Source: Prolixibacteraceae bacterium (GTDB lineage Bacteria; Bacteroidota; Bacteroidia; Bacteroidales; Prolixibacteraceae). Taken from it: a stretch of DNA of 64,000 nt. Position numbers and translations under genes: made by a program. Each line of letters opens with the position of its first letter. The first letter of the stretch is position 1. Shown here in pieces: positions 36,943 through 47,900 of the stretch. The stretch spans positions 214,451-278,450 of the forward strand of contig JAQUIJ010000007.1 in assembly GCA_028683385.1 (NCBI GenBank), in the 5' to 3' direction. Under the pieces are notes generated by a model. That model saw nothing but the letters and a program-made list of their open reading frames with translations, was not told the origin of the DNA and did not search any database.

Positions 36943-37920
36943 ATGTTTACAAATCACTCAATACTTGTCACTGGTGGAGCTGGTTTTATTGGTTCCAATC
37001 TTTGTGAAAACTTAATAAAACTTGGGAATAATGTAGTATGTCTTGACAACTTTTCTACCGGGAAAATTAGCAATATTGAATCGTTGTTAAAAAGCTCTTA
37101 TTTTAAATTGATCACTGGAGACATCCGAAATTTAGAAGATTGTAAAAACGCAGTGAAAGGTGTTGAATTCGTTTTACATGAAGCTGCTCTGGGTTCGGTT
37201 CCACGTTCAATAAATGATCCAATCACTTCAAATGAGGTAAATGTCAGTGGATTCCTAAATATGCTCATAGCAGCTCGTGATGCCAAAGTAAAAAGATTTG
37301 TATACGCAGCAAGTTCATCCACCTATGGAGATTCGGAAGCATTACCCAAGCTGGAAGAAGTAATTGGTAAACCATTATCGCCTTATGCAGTTACCAAATA
37401 TGTAAATGAATTATATGCAGATGTGTTTTCAAAATTATATGGGATTGAATGTATTGGGTTGCGTTATTTCAATGTATTCGGACGTAAACAAGATCCAGAA
37501 GGTGCATATGCTGCGGTCATTCCTCTTTTTGTTAAGCAATTAATTAATCACCAATCTCCTGTAATTAATGGCAACGGTGAATTCTCACGCGATTTCACAT
37601 ACATAGATAATGTAATCCAAATGAACCTGCTAGCCCTAACAACACAAAATCCTGATGCAATTAATACAGTTTACAATACTGCATTTGGTGATCGGACAAC
37701 ATTGAATCAATTAATTGGATATCTTAAAGAGTTTCTCGCAGAATTTGACCCGGAAATAAAATCCATTGAAATTCAATATGGGCCAAAGCGCAATGGTGAT
37801 ATTCCACATTCGTTGGCCTCTATAAGCAAAGCCCAACGACTATTGGGATACAATCCAAAATTTAATCTGCGAGATGGATTGAAGGAAGCTGTTTTATGGT
37901 ATTGGCAAAACCTGAAATAG
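36943..37920 (+). CDS. wbpP: UDP-N-acetylglucosamine 4-epimerase (WbpP/TviC type)
   Basis: About 325 residues of an extended-SDR epimerase. The NAD motif is GGAGFIG (11-17). Further hallmarks of the WbpP group are VCLDNFSTG, HEAALGSVPRSINDP, SSSTYG, Tyr-x3-Lys in SPYAVTKYVNE, and ECIGLRYFNVFGRKQDP. WbpP interconverts UDP-GlcNAc and UDP-GalNAc (or their uronic acids). The frame opens at TTG (36931), but the ATG at 36943 is preferred by distance to the first beta strand. The adjacent UDP-sugar dehydrogenase gene makes the pair a UDP-GalNAcA route. Confidence 0.85.
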   Translation: MFTNHSILVTGGAGFIGSNLCENLIKLGNNVVCLDNFSTGKISNIESLLKSSYFKLITGDIRNLEDCKNAVKGVEFVLHEAALGSVPRSINDPITSNEVNVSGFLNMLIAARDAKVKRFVYAASSSTYGDSEALPKLEEVIGKPLSPYAVTKYVNELYADVFSKLYGIECIGLRYFNVFGRKQDPEGAYAAVIPLFVKQLINHQSPVINGNGEFSRDFTYIDNVIQMNLLALTTQNPDAINTVYNTAFGDRTTLNQLIGYLKEFLAEFDPEIKSIEIQYGPKRNGDIPHSLASISKAQRLLGYNPKFNLRDGLKEAVLWYWQNLK

Positions 37921-38192
37921 TTTTAAATAATGATGGCTAACCTAATAAGATTGACATTTAATTATTTAAATACAACTCAAATCAGCGCATGCTATCAAGT
38001 GTTCAGCATAACGTTGTTTCCCGTTCTTGAAAAGTAAACTGAAAAATATTTTAGCGACCAGATAATCTATTCAATTTTAAATAGTCAGGATATTAATGTT
38101 AAGGACTCAATTAGAACTATTATATTTTTACTTCTAGCTTTAGGCAATCAAATCAAAAAATATTAAACCAAATTCAACTTAATAATACTCTT

Positions 38193-39506
38193 ATGGAAAC
38201 GCAAATTAAAATTGCTGTAATTGGACTTGGTTACGTAGGTCTTCCGCTCGCACGTCTTTTTGCGACCAAATATCCCGTAGTAGGTTTTGACATAAACAAA
38301 TCACGTGTAGAGGAAATCAATTCCGGCAATGACTCAACGCTGGAAATTGAAACAGAAACATTAAAAAAAGCCCTGATAAAATTTAATCCAACTTCCCCAG
38401 ACCCAAAAAGGGAAAAATCAATTGGACTATATTGCACCAGCAACCTGGATGACATCAAAAATTGCAATTTTTATGTGGTTACTGTGCCTACACCTGTGGA
38501 TCGAAGCAATCGTCCGGATCTCACTCCCCTGATAAAGGCAAGTCAAACCATTGGAAAAGTTATTTCCAATGGTGATATCGTTGTTTATGAATCAACAGTT
38601 TATCCCGGTGCAACCGAAGATGATTGCATTCCGGTTGTCGAAATAAATTCAGGATTAAAATACAATATTGATTTTTTTGCTGGTTATTCCCCTGAACGAA
38701 TTAATCCCGGAGACAAGCAACACACCGTTGAGAAAATAAAGAAGGTTACATCGGGTTCTACTCCTGAAGCAGCTAAAATAATTGATTCAATATACCGATC
38801 GGTGATTGAAGCCGGAACCCATTTAGCACCTTCCATAAAAGTTGCAGAAGCTGCTAAAGTAATTGAAAATAGTCAAAGAGACATCAATATTGCTTTTGTA
38901 AACGAATTGGCCAAAATATTCAATCTAATGAAGATTGACACAAACGCTGTTTTAGAAGCTGCCGGTACAAAGTGGAATTTCATAAATTTCAAACCGGGTC
39001 TTGTGGGCGGTCATTGTATTGGAGTTGATCCGTTTTATTTGGCTCAAAAAGCTCAGGAATTTGGATATCATCCTGAAATTATTTTAGCAGGACGTAGGCT
39101 AAATGACAGCATGGGGAAATACATCGTTTCTGAAGTAGTCAAATTAATGATCAAAAAAGGAACTCAAGTAAAAGGTGCAAAAGTTCTTATGTTGGGGATA
39201 ACCTTTAAAGAAAACTGTCCGGACATTCGAAATACAAAAGCACTTGACATATACAACGAGCTGTTAGAATATGAAACAGTTGTTGACGTTTATGATCCAT
39301 GGGCTGATCCGGTAGAAGTTAAGCATGAGTACAATATTAAAACGCTTGTCACGTATCCTGAAAAAAACGGTTACGACGTTATTATTTTAGTTGTAGCTCA
39401 CAATGAGTTTTTAAACATTAATTTAAAGGATCACAAAGAAAGGGGATGTATAATTTATGACGTAAAAGGATTATTTAGATTGGAAGAAGTGGATGGACGG
39501 CTATAA
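38193..39506 (+). CDS. tviB: UDP-N-acetylhexosamine 6-dehydrogenase (WbpO/TviB type)
   Basis: A 437-residue UDP-sugar dehydrogenase. The NAD motif is [12 protein letters not shown] (about 9-20). The sequence follows Vi-antigen TviB and WbpO closely by eye ([18 protein letters not shown] in part, [28 protein letters not shown]). The catalytic Cys275 lies in [10 protein letters not shown]. It oxidises C6 of UDP-GlcNAc or UDP-GalNAc in two steps to the uronate. Together with the WbpP-like epimerase it predicts a GalNAc-uronic-acid residue in the polymer. The 272-nt gap before it holds no gene. Confidence 0.9.
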   Translation: METQIKIAVIGLGYVGLPLARLFATKYPVVGFDINKSRVEEINSGNDSTLEIETETLKKALIKFNPTSPDPKREKSIGLYCTSNLDDIKNCNFYVVTVPTPVDRSNRPDLTPLIKASQTIGKVISNGDIVVYESTVYPGATEDDCIPVVEINSGLKYNIDFFAGYSPERINPGDKQHTVEKIKKVTSGSTPEAAKIIDSIYRSVIEAGTHLAPSIKVAEAAKVIENSQRDINIAFVNELAKIFNLMKIDTNAVLEAAGTKWNFINFKPGLVGGHCIGVDPFYLAQKAQEFGYHPEIILAGRRLNDSMGKYIVSEVVKLMIKKGTQVKGAKVLMLGITFKENCPDIRNTKALDIYNELLEYETVVDVYDPWADPVEVKHEYNIKTLVTYPEKNGYDVIILVVAHNEFLNINLKDHKERGCIIYDVKGLFRLEEVDGRL

Positions 39507-39574
39507 AATTTTAAATTACTGCCTTAAAATTAGATTAGCGATACCAAAAATCCAATCCAAATAAATACGAAATA

Positions 39575-40615
39575 ATGCTAATTAAAAAGTTTAATGATAT
39601 TAGATTAATAAAATCTGAATGGGTTGAACTATATGATAAAAACCCTACGCTTACCCCTTATCAATCTTACACTTGGAATTTACTTTTACAAAACCAATTT
39701 AGACATCCAATCAATTGGTTATCAAGAGTTTTTATAAACGGATATGCTAGAATTGAGTATTGGACCTTCTCTGAAAATGAAAACTACGCAATTGCACCAT
39801 TAATCATTTATACAAACAAAGCTAAAATCCATATCTTTGGACAACAAGAAGACCTTACCGACTATTTAAGTTTTGTTTTTAATGATAAGATATCTGAAAA
39901 ATTTCTGATCATTTGTATTCAGGCATTACAGAAAGAATATCCTCAGTTTAATTTTGTTTTTGACAGGGTCAATGAATTAAATATTAAAATGAGAAATGCT
40001 TGCATGAAAGTTAGTGTAGATTTTCAGGAAAAGAATTGTGTGAAAATTGCAGTAATTGATCAACTTATATCAAAAGTAAAATTGCATCCGAGGAGATACT
40101 GGAAAAAAGGACTTAATAGGATTGATGCAGATAGTTTAATGCTGAGTTTTTCATTTAATCAGATAATCATTGAAGAAAAAGAATTAAATTTCTTATTGCA
40201 CCATTATATAAAAAGAAAAACTAATAAAAATAATTATTCACTTTCTAAGCAATTTTTGTTATATAGTTTTCAATTTTTGCATAATTGTACCGGCAATAAA
40301 AACGATATGGTTTCACTATTCTGTTCAAATAATGCAGAAATATTCGTTGCAAAATGCTTAATAAATAATCTTCTGGCTGCATACATGCTTTGTATTTCAA
40401 GAAATGAAACATTATATCTTTTAAGAATTTCTTTCGACGATAGTTTCTTCAAGTATCGACCAGGCATTTTATTGCTTGTTGAAACAATAAACCATCTTTC
40501 TAAAAACATCCCTACAATTAATTTTTTTGATTTAACACGTGGAGATGATTCCTATAAATTAGAATATGGAGGCTATATTCATTACAACTACTGTTTTGCT
40601 TTTAATAAACCTTGA
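39575..40615 (+). CDS. GNAT/FemAB-like acyltransferase (CelD type)
   Basis: A 346-residue protein of the Acetyltransf_6/CelD-like group. The start has SEWVELYDKNPTLTPYQSYTWN. The middle has the low-conservation linker with RRYWKKGLNRI. The end has the hallmark INFFDLTRGDDSYKLEYGG. These proteins are double-GNAT folds found in cellulose, capsule and EPS loci and are thought to transfer an acyl or aminoacyl group. No membrane helix is present. It probably modifies the repeat unit in the cytosol. Substrate unknown. Confidence 0.75.
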   Translation: MLIKKFNDIRLIKSEWVELYDKNPTLTPYQSYTWNLLLQNQFRHPINWLSRVFINGYARIEYWTFSENENYAIAPLIIYTNKAKIHIFGQQEDLTDYLSFVFNDKISEKFLIICIQALQKEYPQFNFVFDRVNELNIKMRNACMKVSVDFQEKNCVKIAVIDQLISKVKLHPRRYWKKGLNRIDADSLMLSFSFNQIIIEEKELNFLLHHYIKRKTNKNNYSLSKQFLLYSFQFLHNCTGNKNDMVSLFCSNNAEIFVAKCLINNLLAAYMLCISRNETLYLLRISFDDSFFKYRPGILLLVETINHLSKNIPTINFFDLTRGDDSYKLEYGGYIHYNYCFAFNKP

Positions 40616-40751
40616 TTGAGTTTATGTAACTAAATTTATTTTAAACATTCCCATCGCGCTTGTAGTAATATAGTAGTGGTCGGTGTAAGAGCAATAAGAA
40701 TAAACATAATGTAGTTCTGAAATCGGTTAAATAAATATAAAACCAAACAAA

Positions 40752-41285
40752 ATGAATATATTAGAATTTTTATACGATCATACCGTATTTAAAATTATAA
40801 AATTAAGCCCTTCAAGGACAAAGATCAAATATTTCCGTAAGTTAGGGATGAAGATTGGTCAAAATTGCACTTTAAATACAATGTCTTTATCAACGGAACC
40901 CTTTTTAATAGAAATTGGCAATGATGTTTCAATCGCAAGTGGGACGCAATTTATCACACACGACGGATCTGTAAGATGCTTTAAAGATGAAATTCAGGGT
41001 GGTATTTTCGGAAAAATAAAAATAGGGAATAATGTAAATATTGGTATTAATTGTATTATAATTTACAATACAGTAATAGGTGATAATTGTATAATTGGCG
41101 CAGGGAGTGTTGTTAGGGGTCGATTTCCAGATAATTCAGTAATATTTGGAAATCCCGCCAAAGTAGTTTATCGAATGGGTATTCAAAAAATGATATTTCG
41201 AAATAGTCATGGATTTGTTAAGACAAATAATCTTACTCACAAAGAGTCCATGAATTTGGTAAAAAAACATTTTGGAATAGAATAA
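40752..41285 (+). CDS. Hexapeptide-repeat acyltransferase
   Basis: A 177-residue left-handed beta-helix transferase. It starts with a short helical region, then repeats IEIGNDVSIASGTQFI, the catalytic-type His in THDGSVRC, and KIGNNVNIGINCIIIYNTVIGDNCIIGAGSVV (in part), ending with FGNPAKVVYRMG. Likely an O- or N-acetyltransferase for the polymer. It is the second such transferase in the island and differs in its N-terminus from the one at 22844. Confidence 0.85.
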   Translation: MNILEFLYDHTVFKIIKLSPSRTKIKYFRKLGMKIGQNCTLNTMSLSTEPFLIEIGNDVSIASGTQFITHDGSVRCFKDEIQGGIFGKIKIGNNVNIGINCIIIYNTVIGDNCIIGAGSVVRGRFPDNSVIFGNPAKVVYRMGIQKMIFRNSHGFVKTNNLTHKESMNLVKKHFGIE

Positions 41286-41684
41286 ACATATCTATAACAT
41301 GAACCATATATAGTTCAAATGAAAGAAATGAAAGCTATAAGCAATCACAGGCCTAACAAAATGCTACCGCAGCAATTTGAACAAATATTATCAATTGAAA
41401 CTTTAAATAAATAAAATTATAAAAATCAAATACATTCAATTATGTATTACTAGGAAATTAATAAATCTATAGGACCCAAACACCAAAGTTTCCTCCTCGA
41501 CTGAAAGGTTCATATTCTTTATCACAAAAAATAATTATAAAATCATTAGATAAAGAAACCACACAATACATCCACTATATTTTAATTAAAAACATTAAAA
41601 AATGCAAAAAATGCATTATTTAGTCTATAATACGGCATTTAACCCAAAATAACGATTCAATAAATTCGATAATCAATAAATTAA
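41286..41684 (+). other. Intergenic region without visible gene
   Basis: 399 bp of very AT-rich DNA between the acyltransferase and the MBOAT gene. I see no convincing reading frame, RNA gene or strong terminator. The gap could hold a promoter for the O-acylation genes downstream. Confidence 0.5.
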
Positions 41685-43133
41685 ATGCATTTTAACTCTA
41701 TTGACTTTGCAATATTCTTGCCAATAGTGCTAATACTCTATTGGTTTGTCACTAATAGAAATTTAAGACTTCAAAACATTTTACTGCTCATTTCAAGTTA
41801 CTTTTTTTATGCTTGTTGGGATTGGCGGTTTATGTTTTTACTTATATTCTCGACCTTATTAGACTATTTTACTGGCATTAAAATACATGAGGCTGCAAAC
41901 AAGAGAAAGAAAATGTTTTGGTTGTGGCTTAGTATAGGTGTCAATTTAGGTTTTCTTGGAGTTTTTAAATACTACAACTTTTTTGCTGCTTCATTTGCCG
42001 ATGGACTACAACTATTAGGATTTAAAGCAAATTTAGGTTCTTTACAAGTAATATTGCCTGTTGGTATTTCTTTTTATACTTTTCATGGTTTGTCCTATGT
42101 TCTTGACCTCTATAAAAACAGAATAAAACCAGAAAGAAATTTTATTGACTATTCTGTTTTTGTTAGCTTTTTCCCTTTGCTTGTGGCTGGACCTATAGAA
42201 AGAGCAACGCATCTTTTACCTCAAATTCTAAAAAAAAAGGAATTTGATTATTCAAAAGCGGTTGATGGATTGCGACAAATATTGTGGGGTTTATTCAAGA
42301 AAATTGTTATCGCAGACAATTGTGCGGAATATGCAAATACAATTTTCAATAATTCACCGGACTATTCCGGTAGCACGCTTGTTTTAGGTGCATTGTTTTT
42401 TACTTTTCAAATCTATTGTGACTTTTCTGGATACTCTGATATTGCAATTGGTACAGCTCATCTATTTGGAATAGACCTTTTAAGAAACTTTGCGTTCCCA
42501 TATTTCTCACGCGACATTGCCGAATTTTGGAGACGTTGGCACATTTCACTTTCCTCGTGGTTTAAGGACTATCTCTATATTCCATTAGGTGGCAGTAAAG
42601 GAGGTATGTGGATAAAGATTCGGAATACCTTTATCATTTTTCTTGTAAGTGGCTTTTGGCACGGCGCTAATTGGACTTTTATTGTCTGGGGCTTTCTAAA
42701 TGCTTTATATATAATGCCTTCAATTGTTTTCAATACAAACAGAAACAACCTTGACATAGTTGCAAAAGGGAAATACCTTCCAACAATAAAAGAGTTTTTT
42801 GCTATTGGAATTACTTTTAGCTTGACTGTATTTGCTTGGATTTTCTTTCGTGCTGCCAATGTTGCGCATGCTTTTACTTATATCTCTGAAATTTTTTCCA
42901 GTTCATTGTTTACAATACCCCATTTCCCAGGGATTGGGAAAGCAGTGCCAATAGTTTTTCTGACAAGCATATTTTTAATCGTTGAATGGCTTGGGAGAGA
43001 ACAACAATATGCAATCGCTCATTTAGGAACAAAATGGTATAAACCTGTAAGATGGGCGATGTATTACGCCATTATCCTGATCATAGTCTATTTTTCAGGA
43101 AAAGAACAACCGTTTATATATTTCCAATTTTAA
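41685..43133 (+). CDS. MBOAT-family O-acyltransferase (AlgI/DltB-like)
   Basis: A 482-residue polytopic membrane protein. Motifs are DFSGYSDIAIGTAHLFG, the conserved WRRWHISLSSWFKDYLYIPLGG (in part, about 280-300) and the catalytic His in SGFWHGANWTFIVWG (about 325). MBOAT enzymes of this branch move an acyl group, usually acetyl, across the membrane to a periplasmic glycan acceptor with an SGNH-type partner. The next gene, 4 nt away, has the SGNH motifs expected of such a partner. Confidence 0.9.
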   Translation: MHFNSIDFAIFLPIVLILYWFVTNRNLRLQNILLLISSYFFYACWDWRFMFLLIFSTLLDYFTGIKIHEAANKRKKMFWLWLSIGVNLGFLGVFKYYNFFAASFADGLQLLGFKANLGSLQVILPVGISFYTFHGLSYVLDLYKNRIKPERNFIDYSVFVSFFPLLVAGPIERATHLLPQILKKKEFDYSKAVDGLRQILWGLFKKIVIADNCAEYANTIFNNSPDYSGSTLVLGALFFTFQIYCDFSGYSDIAIGTAHLFGIDLLRNFAFPYFSRDIAEFWRRWHISLSSWFKDYLYIPLGGSKGGMWIKIRNTFIIFLVSGFWHGANWTFIVWGFLNALYIMPSIVFNTNRNNLDIVAKGKYLPTIKEFFAIGITFSLTVFAWIFFRAANVAHAFTYISEIFSSSLFTIPHFPGIGKAVPIVFLTSIFLIVEWLGREQQYAIAHLGTKWYKPVRWAMYYAIILIIVYFSGKEQPFIYFQF

Positions 43134-43137
43134 ACAA

Positions 43138-44148
43138 ATGAAACAGTTTATTTCCAAACTTTTATCCTTTGTATTAATCATTATAATTTTAGTACTTATT
43201 GTAACTTTTATTAACTATAAATTGATTAACAATTCAAGCTTCTGGAAATTTCCAGATAAAACTCGTTTTATTGTATTTGGCCATTCACATTCAGCATATG
43301 CGTTTAACGATTCATTAATTACTAATATGTCAAATTATAGTTCTTCAGGGGAAGCTTATTTCTATACCTATCTGAAGGTAAAAAAAATCATTCCAAATAA
43401 CAAACAAATTAAGGTTGTATTTATAGAGTTTGATAATACTTCAGTTGATAAAAAAATGGATTTGTGGACATGGGGTGACGAGAATATATATTCTCAATTC
43501 CCTTCATATTTTCCACTATTAACATATCCAGAATTCAAGCTTCTTTGGAGCAAAAATTCTAAGGCTATTTTAAATTGTGCTCCTCAATCATTTATAAAAT
43601 CAATAGGATATGACTATTTAAAAGCATTACATTTCGAAAAAGGAATTACCTCTTATAGATTTGGAGGATACTCATACAACATACGTGATAAAACAGATTC
43701 TTTAATTAATAACTTGCAAAAGAAACCCAATATTGAAAAGACCAAAAATGAAATTTCTGAGACAAGTATTACTTATCTTTCTAAAATTATTGATTTATGC
43801 AGGCTAAATGAAGTAAAAGTATTTTTAATAAGAAGCCCTATTCTTTACAAATATACAGGATTAGAAAACGAACAATATTTAAATGAACTTCTTGGGACTA
43901 AATTCTCGGATTATGAGTTTCTTGATTTCAAAGATTTTCCTTTACGAAACAATGAATTTGGTGATTTCTCGCATTTAAATTATAGGGGAGCAAAAAAATT
44001 TTCCATTTTCTTTAATTCTCTCTTAGAATCAGGTTTTCTAAATAAACCCAATAAGCAACATATCCTAAAAAACAAAATTTCAACACTAACAGACACCTTA
44101 AATGCAAGCAATATTAATCTCATTACCGGAGACAATTTTACCCACTAA
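43138..44148 (+). CDS. Membrane-anchored SGNH-like protein (probable acyl-transfer partner of MBOAT)
   Basis: A 336-residue protein with one N-terminal membrane helix (about 8-27), so the body is periplasmic. FGHSHSAYAF (47-56) matches the block-I Gly-x-Ser region of SGNH/DltD/AlgJ-type enzymes (normally GDSH), with Ser50 as candidate nucleophile. GDFSHLNYRGAKKF (from 275) supplies the Asp276-x2-His279 pair. Lying 4 nt behind the MBOAT gene, it probably finishes acyl transfer onto the polysaccharide. The substitution of His for Asp after Gly is unusual for the family. Confidence 0.7.
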   Translation: MKQFISKLLSFVLIIIILVLIVTFINYKLINNSSFWKFPDKTRFIVFGHSHSAYAFNDSLITNMSNYSSSGEAYFYTYLKVKKIIPNNKQIKVVFIEFDNTSVDKKMDLWTWGDENIYSQFPSYFPLLTYPEFKLLWSKNSKAILNCAPQSFIKSIGYDYLKALHFEKGITSYRFGGYSYNIRDKTDSLINNLQKKPNIEKTKNEISETSITYLSKIIDLCRLNEVKVFLIRSPILYKYTGLENEQYLNELLGTKFSDYEFLDFKDFPLRNNEFGDFSHLNYRGAKKFSIFFNSLLESGFLNKPNKQHILKNKISTLTDTLNASNINLITGDNFTH

Positions 44149-44368
44149 TCGAGTCAATACACTCTTTATATTACCAAAGAAGAACAATTATTGGTTTATC
44201 CAACATTTTTATATTGACCGTTTACTTATCGAACGCTAGTTTATAAGTGTGAAAAATAGGGCGTGAATTCTCTTCCAATTACAACCGGCTGAAGAATTAA
44301 AACATACTATACGAGTCTTGAATATATGATGGAAACGAGCTCGGCTGTATTTAAAAAGATCACTCTAA

Positions 44369-44626
44369 CAAGATGAATTTGAATTAAAACAAGGACAAAT
44401 AGAAAGCCTGAAACAATTGGAAGATCGCGGATTCATAGATCTTTACTTTAGCGACAAAAGTCATTTTCGGCTTACTCCAAATGTAACTTATATCATACAA
44501 ACAAAAGAGAATCCAATATTTTTACGAACTGCGAAAGAAAGTATTTTAAATGATATAGGTTCAAAGAACTGCAAGAACAAACTATTCCTTGAGATACAAA
44601 AATCCATATTCAATTCTGAAAACTAG
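44369..44626 (+). pseudogene. Decayed IS630-family transposase fragment
   Basis: An open stretch of about 85 codons beginning just after an in-frame TAA (44366-44368). It reads QDEFELKQGQIESLKQLED, then GFIDLYFSDKSHFRLTPNV and QTKENPIF. This is the central region of IS630/Tc1-type transposases, whose usual form is IDLYFGDESHFGLTPNVPYAWQ. The catalytic-region Glu after the first Asp is changed to Lys, the beginning and end of the transposase are missing, and the frame upstream is interrupted. It is a dead remnant at the edge of the polysaccharide island. Terminal inverted repeats were not found. Confidence 0.75.
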
Positions 44627-44933
44627 TTTGCCTTATGGACAGTTTTGTTTCGTAAGCAATTAAACAAACAAATGGTGTCTAGTTTTTCTCTTACATCCAT
44701 ATTCATTCATATTAAATTTGATAGAAATATTATGGCGAAGTATGTGTCTATTAATATGTACAGTTTATTTTTATTTATAATTGTTCTAAATAATGTTTGA
44801 TTTCTTATTTTTTTATTGTTTTTTTGAATAAAAATAAATTGTATGTATTTGAAAGTATGATACATAATAAGGATACGCTGCAAATATACATGCATAAAAT
44901 CAATATTTCATTGTTAATTTATTTTTTGAGAAA
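44627..44933 (+). other. Intergenic region before the first T9SS gene
   Basis: 307 bp, very AT-rich, with no supportable gene. It probably carries the promoter of the large T9SS cargo gene and possibly more transposase debris too decayed to recognise. Confidence 0.4.
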
Positions 44934-47900
44934 ATGTATATTTTAATGACAAAAACGAACAACTCCCTAATATTAAGGATTCTGAAACTAGTTATATGTA
45001 GTATTTTTCAAAAGAAAAATACTACATATTTTCTTTTATTTTCATTTATATTTTTCTTTACAAACACTGTAACTGCGACTAATTATTATATAAGCTCATC
45101 AGGTAATGATGCAAACGTAGGAACAAGTTCAAGTTTTCCATGGAAAACATTGGATAAAGTAAACAGTATTACACCCAAGCCTGGAGATCAGATTTTATTC
45201 AAAAGTGGCGATGAATGGACAGGTACGATTAAAATCAACGCTTCAGGAACCGAAGGCTCTCCAATAATAATTGGCTCATATGGAACAGGAAATAACCCAA
45301 TTATAACAGGTTTTACAACAATTAATTCTGGTTGGAAAAACGAAGGTGGCGGAATATATTCAAAATATATATCCACTGAATCTTCCCCCCAGATGGTTAC
45401 TATTGATGGTGTTCAATACGCAATGGGCAGATGGCCAAATACTACATGGAGGACAATTACAGGTGTCTCTGGTGGCACACAAATATCTGATTCAGGATTG
45501 ACCGGAACGCCTAATTGGACTGGAGCAGAAGTCGTTATAAGAAAAAGAAGAGAGATTATTGATAGGAATACAATCACAAGTCATAATACAACGCAGTTAA
45601 ATTTTTCGGCATTAAGCTATTCCGCACAAAATGGATGGGGATATTTCATTCAAAATAGTTTAAGTACATTAGATACTTTTGGGGAATGGTACTATAACCC
45701 AAAAACAAGTACATTTTATATGTATTTTGGTGCTATTGATCCCGCTACAAAAACTGTAAAAGTAAGTAGTATTGATAAATTAATATATTCAAACGGGTCA
45801 AAGTATGTTACAATTAATGGGCTCTCGCTATCAGGTTCAAATGTAGGATCTATTTACAGAACTTCTTCGGATTATATAGCTTCAAATTTTATAATTCAAA
45901 ATTGTGATATTTCTTTTTCTGGAACAGATGGCGCTTATTTTCAAAGAGCAACTTTTGTAAAAGTAACTAACACAACTTTGACTAATACAAACAACAATGC
46001 AATCTTTTTTGAAAGCGATTATGGGACATCTAACAATGTAAATAATTGTACAATTACAAATACTGGAACTATACCTGGATTAAGTGTCAGTGGCGATGGA
46101 AATGGTATTGCAATAAAAAGTATTGGTAAGAATGGACTAATCGAATATAATAAAGTTATAAATTCAGGATATATTGCTATTTATTTTGGAGGACAAAATA
46201 CAATAGTTAGAAATAATTTTATCGATACCTGTTGTACAATTAAAGATGATGGTGGTGGAATATATTGCTTTAGAGATAGCTATACCGGAAAACAAGTTTT
46301 AAATAATATCGTTAAAAATGCTGTCGGTGCTTTTGGCTCAGTGAATTCTAGCGGAACACCTGAATCAACTTCATCGGCCAGAGGATTATATGCTGATCAA
46401 TTATCTTCGAACATAACATTTTCAGGAAACACTCTATACAACATAAGTGCTTCTGGATTACACATGACCGGTGTAAACAATATAACAATTACAAATAATA
46501 CTATCTTTCAGGCATACTCATTTTTTGATGTTTCAAGAATACCCTCAAGTGATTTTATTTCCAACCTATCTATTACTAATAATATTGTTGTATCAACTAT
46601 AAATAATCCAAGCAAAATTCCACACGCTAAAAGTAACATCTGGTATTCTGTTCAAATGTATGGACTAGACTTACCATATTATAATAACGATTTTGTACAG
46701 GAAGTTTCTCATTTAGGTTTTATAGATTCCAATTATTACTATTCAAATACATCAACTTTAGCATTTACTTATTCACTGACACCTAATCCCGCTGATTATA
46801 TAAAAACATATTATACAAATGATAGCTGGAAAAGTAAATTCGGATTCGATATTCATTCGACATTTGTAACAGGGAATACCGATCAGGCATATTATAGGTT
46901 TGAATATAATGCAACTACATCACCCAAAACCATTTCACTTGGTAACCCAATGATAGATGTAAAAGGTGTAAAATATTCAAAAAGTATCACATTACAGCCT
47001 TATACTTCGACAATTTTGATGAAAGATCCTAATCCTGATTTGGCTGATTTGATATCTCCGGTTATTACATCTTTTTTAATTCCTACAACATCATCAACAC
47101 TTACAGTGGCAATATCTTCGTTTACTGCAACTGACAACATTGGTGTTACTGGTTATTTGTTAACCGAAAGCATCTCTAAACCTTCTGCAGAAGCTATAGG
47201 ATGGTCATCAGTAAAACCGACAATATATACCTTCACATCTACTGGTTCTAAAACTCTATATGCTTGGGTAAAAGATGCTTCAAACAACATATCTGATAGT
47301 TTTAGTGACAATATTTTGATAACTTTATCTACAACCACGCCAAATTTGCTAGGTAACACTGAAGTGTATAATTCAATATCAACAGCGCCAAACCGGAGGG
47401 CGATACCTGTAACATTCAGTGAAAATGGAGAAATTAACAGTATTTCAATTTATCACAGCGGCGGTACTGGCAACGTATTGTTGGGGGTATATTCTGATGA
47501 GGCTGGCTTACCCTTATCTCGGTTGGGAGTAACCGAATCCACAATTATCAACTCGACCGAAGGATGGCAGACTGTATCACTTTCAAGCCCAGTTCCCGTT
47601 ACTGCAGGTCAGACAATTTGGTTATCGTTTGTATTTCAAAATCTTACAGGCGTAAGGTATACTACGGGAACATCCGGCAGGGCATTATCAACAGCAACAT
47701 GGTCTGCAGGAATGCCGACTGCATTTGGCACATCAACCTATGCTGATTATAATTATTCTATATACTGTAATTATAATTCTGGAGAAAAATTAAATACTAA
47801 ATCCTTGGGTAACACTGAAGTATATAATTCAATATCAACAGCACCGAACCGGAGGGCGATACCTGTAACATTCAGTGAAAATGGAGAAATTAACAGTATT

